From assembly GCA_903892365.1 (NCBI GenBank), contig CAITIF010000898.1:1-7300 (forward strand): a stretch of 7,300 nt of DNA, read 5' to 3'. This stretch comes from an uncultured Pirellula sp. (GTDB taxonomy: Bacteria; Planctomycetota; Planctomycetia; Pirellulales; Pirellulaceae). Position 1 is the stretch's first letter, and each line of letters opens with the position of its first letter. The notes under the pieces are model-generated. The model was not told where the DNA came from and ran no database searches. It saw only the letters and a program-made list of their open reading frames with translations. Shown here piece after piece: positions 7,272 through 7,300 of this stretch. Both the position numbers and the translations under genes were made by a program.

Positions 7272-7300
7272 ACAGCCACCAAAGAATAGGGAGGAATAGA

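Noticed and set aside
7272..7300. TATTCT on the minus strand as a -10 box for the hydrolase
   Set aside because: It is too close to the start codon to leave a normal leader, and the -35 position is at or beyond the window edge, so it cannot be supported.

Overview
The window looks like a chromosomal segment from a planctomycete, most likely of the Pirellulaceae/Rhodopirellula type. The main evidence is a cytochrome-c-like PSCyt1/DUF1549/DUF1553 protein followed directly by a DUF1501 protein with an N-terminal twin-arginine-like leader. This tandem is greatly expanded in Planctomycetes and uncommon elsewhere. The genus is an inference from gene content only.

Layout: positions 2 to 6345 carry four plus-strand genes packed head to tail. 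They are (1) the 3' part of a PSCyt1-DUF1549-DUF1553 gene whose start lies left of the window, (2) a DUF1501 gene 13 bases downstream, (3) a PLP-dependent D-threonine aldolase/D-serine dehydratase-like gene whose ATG overlaps the DUF1501 stop by 4 bases (ATGA), and (4) a 12-helix major facilitator transporter that starts 14 bases after gene 3. Spacing and overlap argue for one operon. A 35-base gap with a weak hairpin separates it from (5), a convergent minus-strand gene for a secreted alpha/beta hydrolase, which begins 29 bases from the right edge. No stretch longer than 300 bases lacks a gene, and I see no RNA genes, mobile elements, CRISPR arrays or long repeats.

How the genes may work together (inference): the transporter belongs by motif to the organic-anion importer type of the facilitator superfamily and could bring in a small acid or amino acid. 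The cytoplasmic PLP enzyme could cleave or dehydrate a beta-hydroxy-D-amino acid. The two large exported proteins would act outside the cytoplasm on a larger precursor or in electron transfer. Neither DUF family has a settled biochemical role that I know of, so the pathway is a hypothesis. The alpha/beta hydrolase is on the other strand and need not belong to it.

Nothing here is clearly a new class of system. The most notable point is the translational coupling of the planctomycete-specific DUF1549/DUF1553-DUF1501 pair to an identifiable catabolic enzyme and a transporter, which gives a testable clue to what such pairs do.
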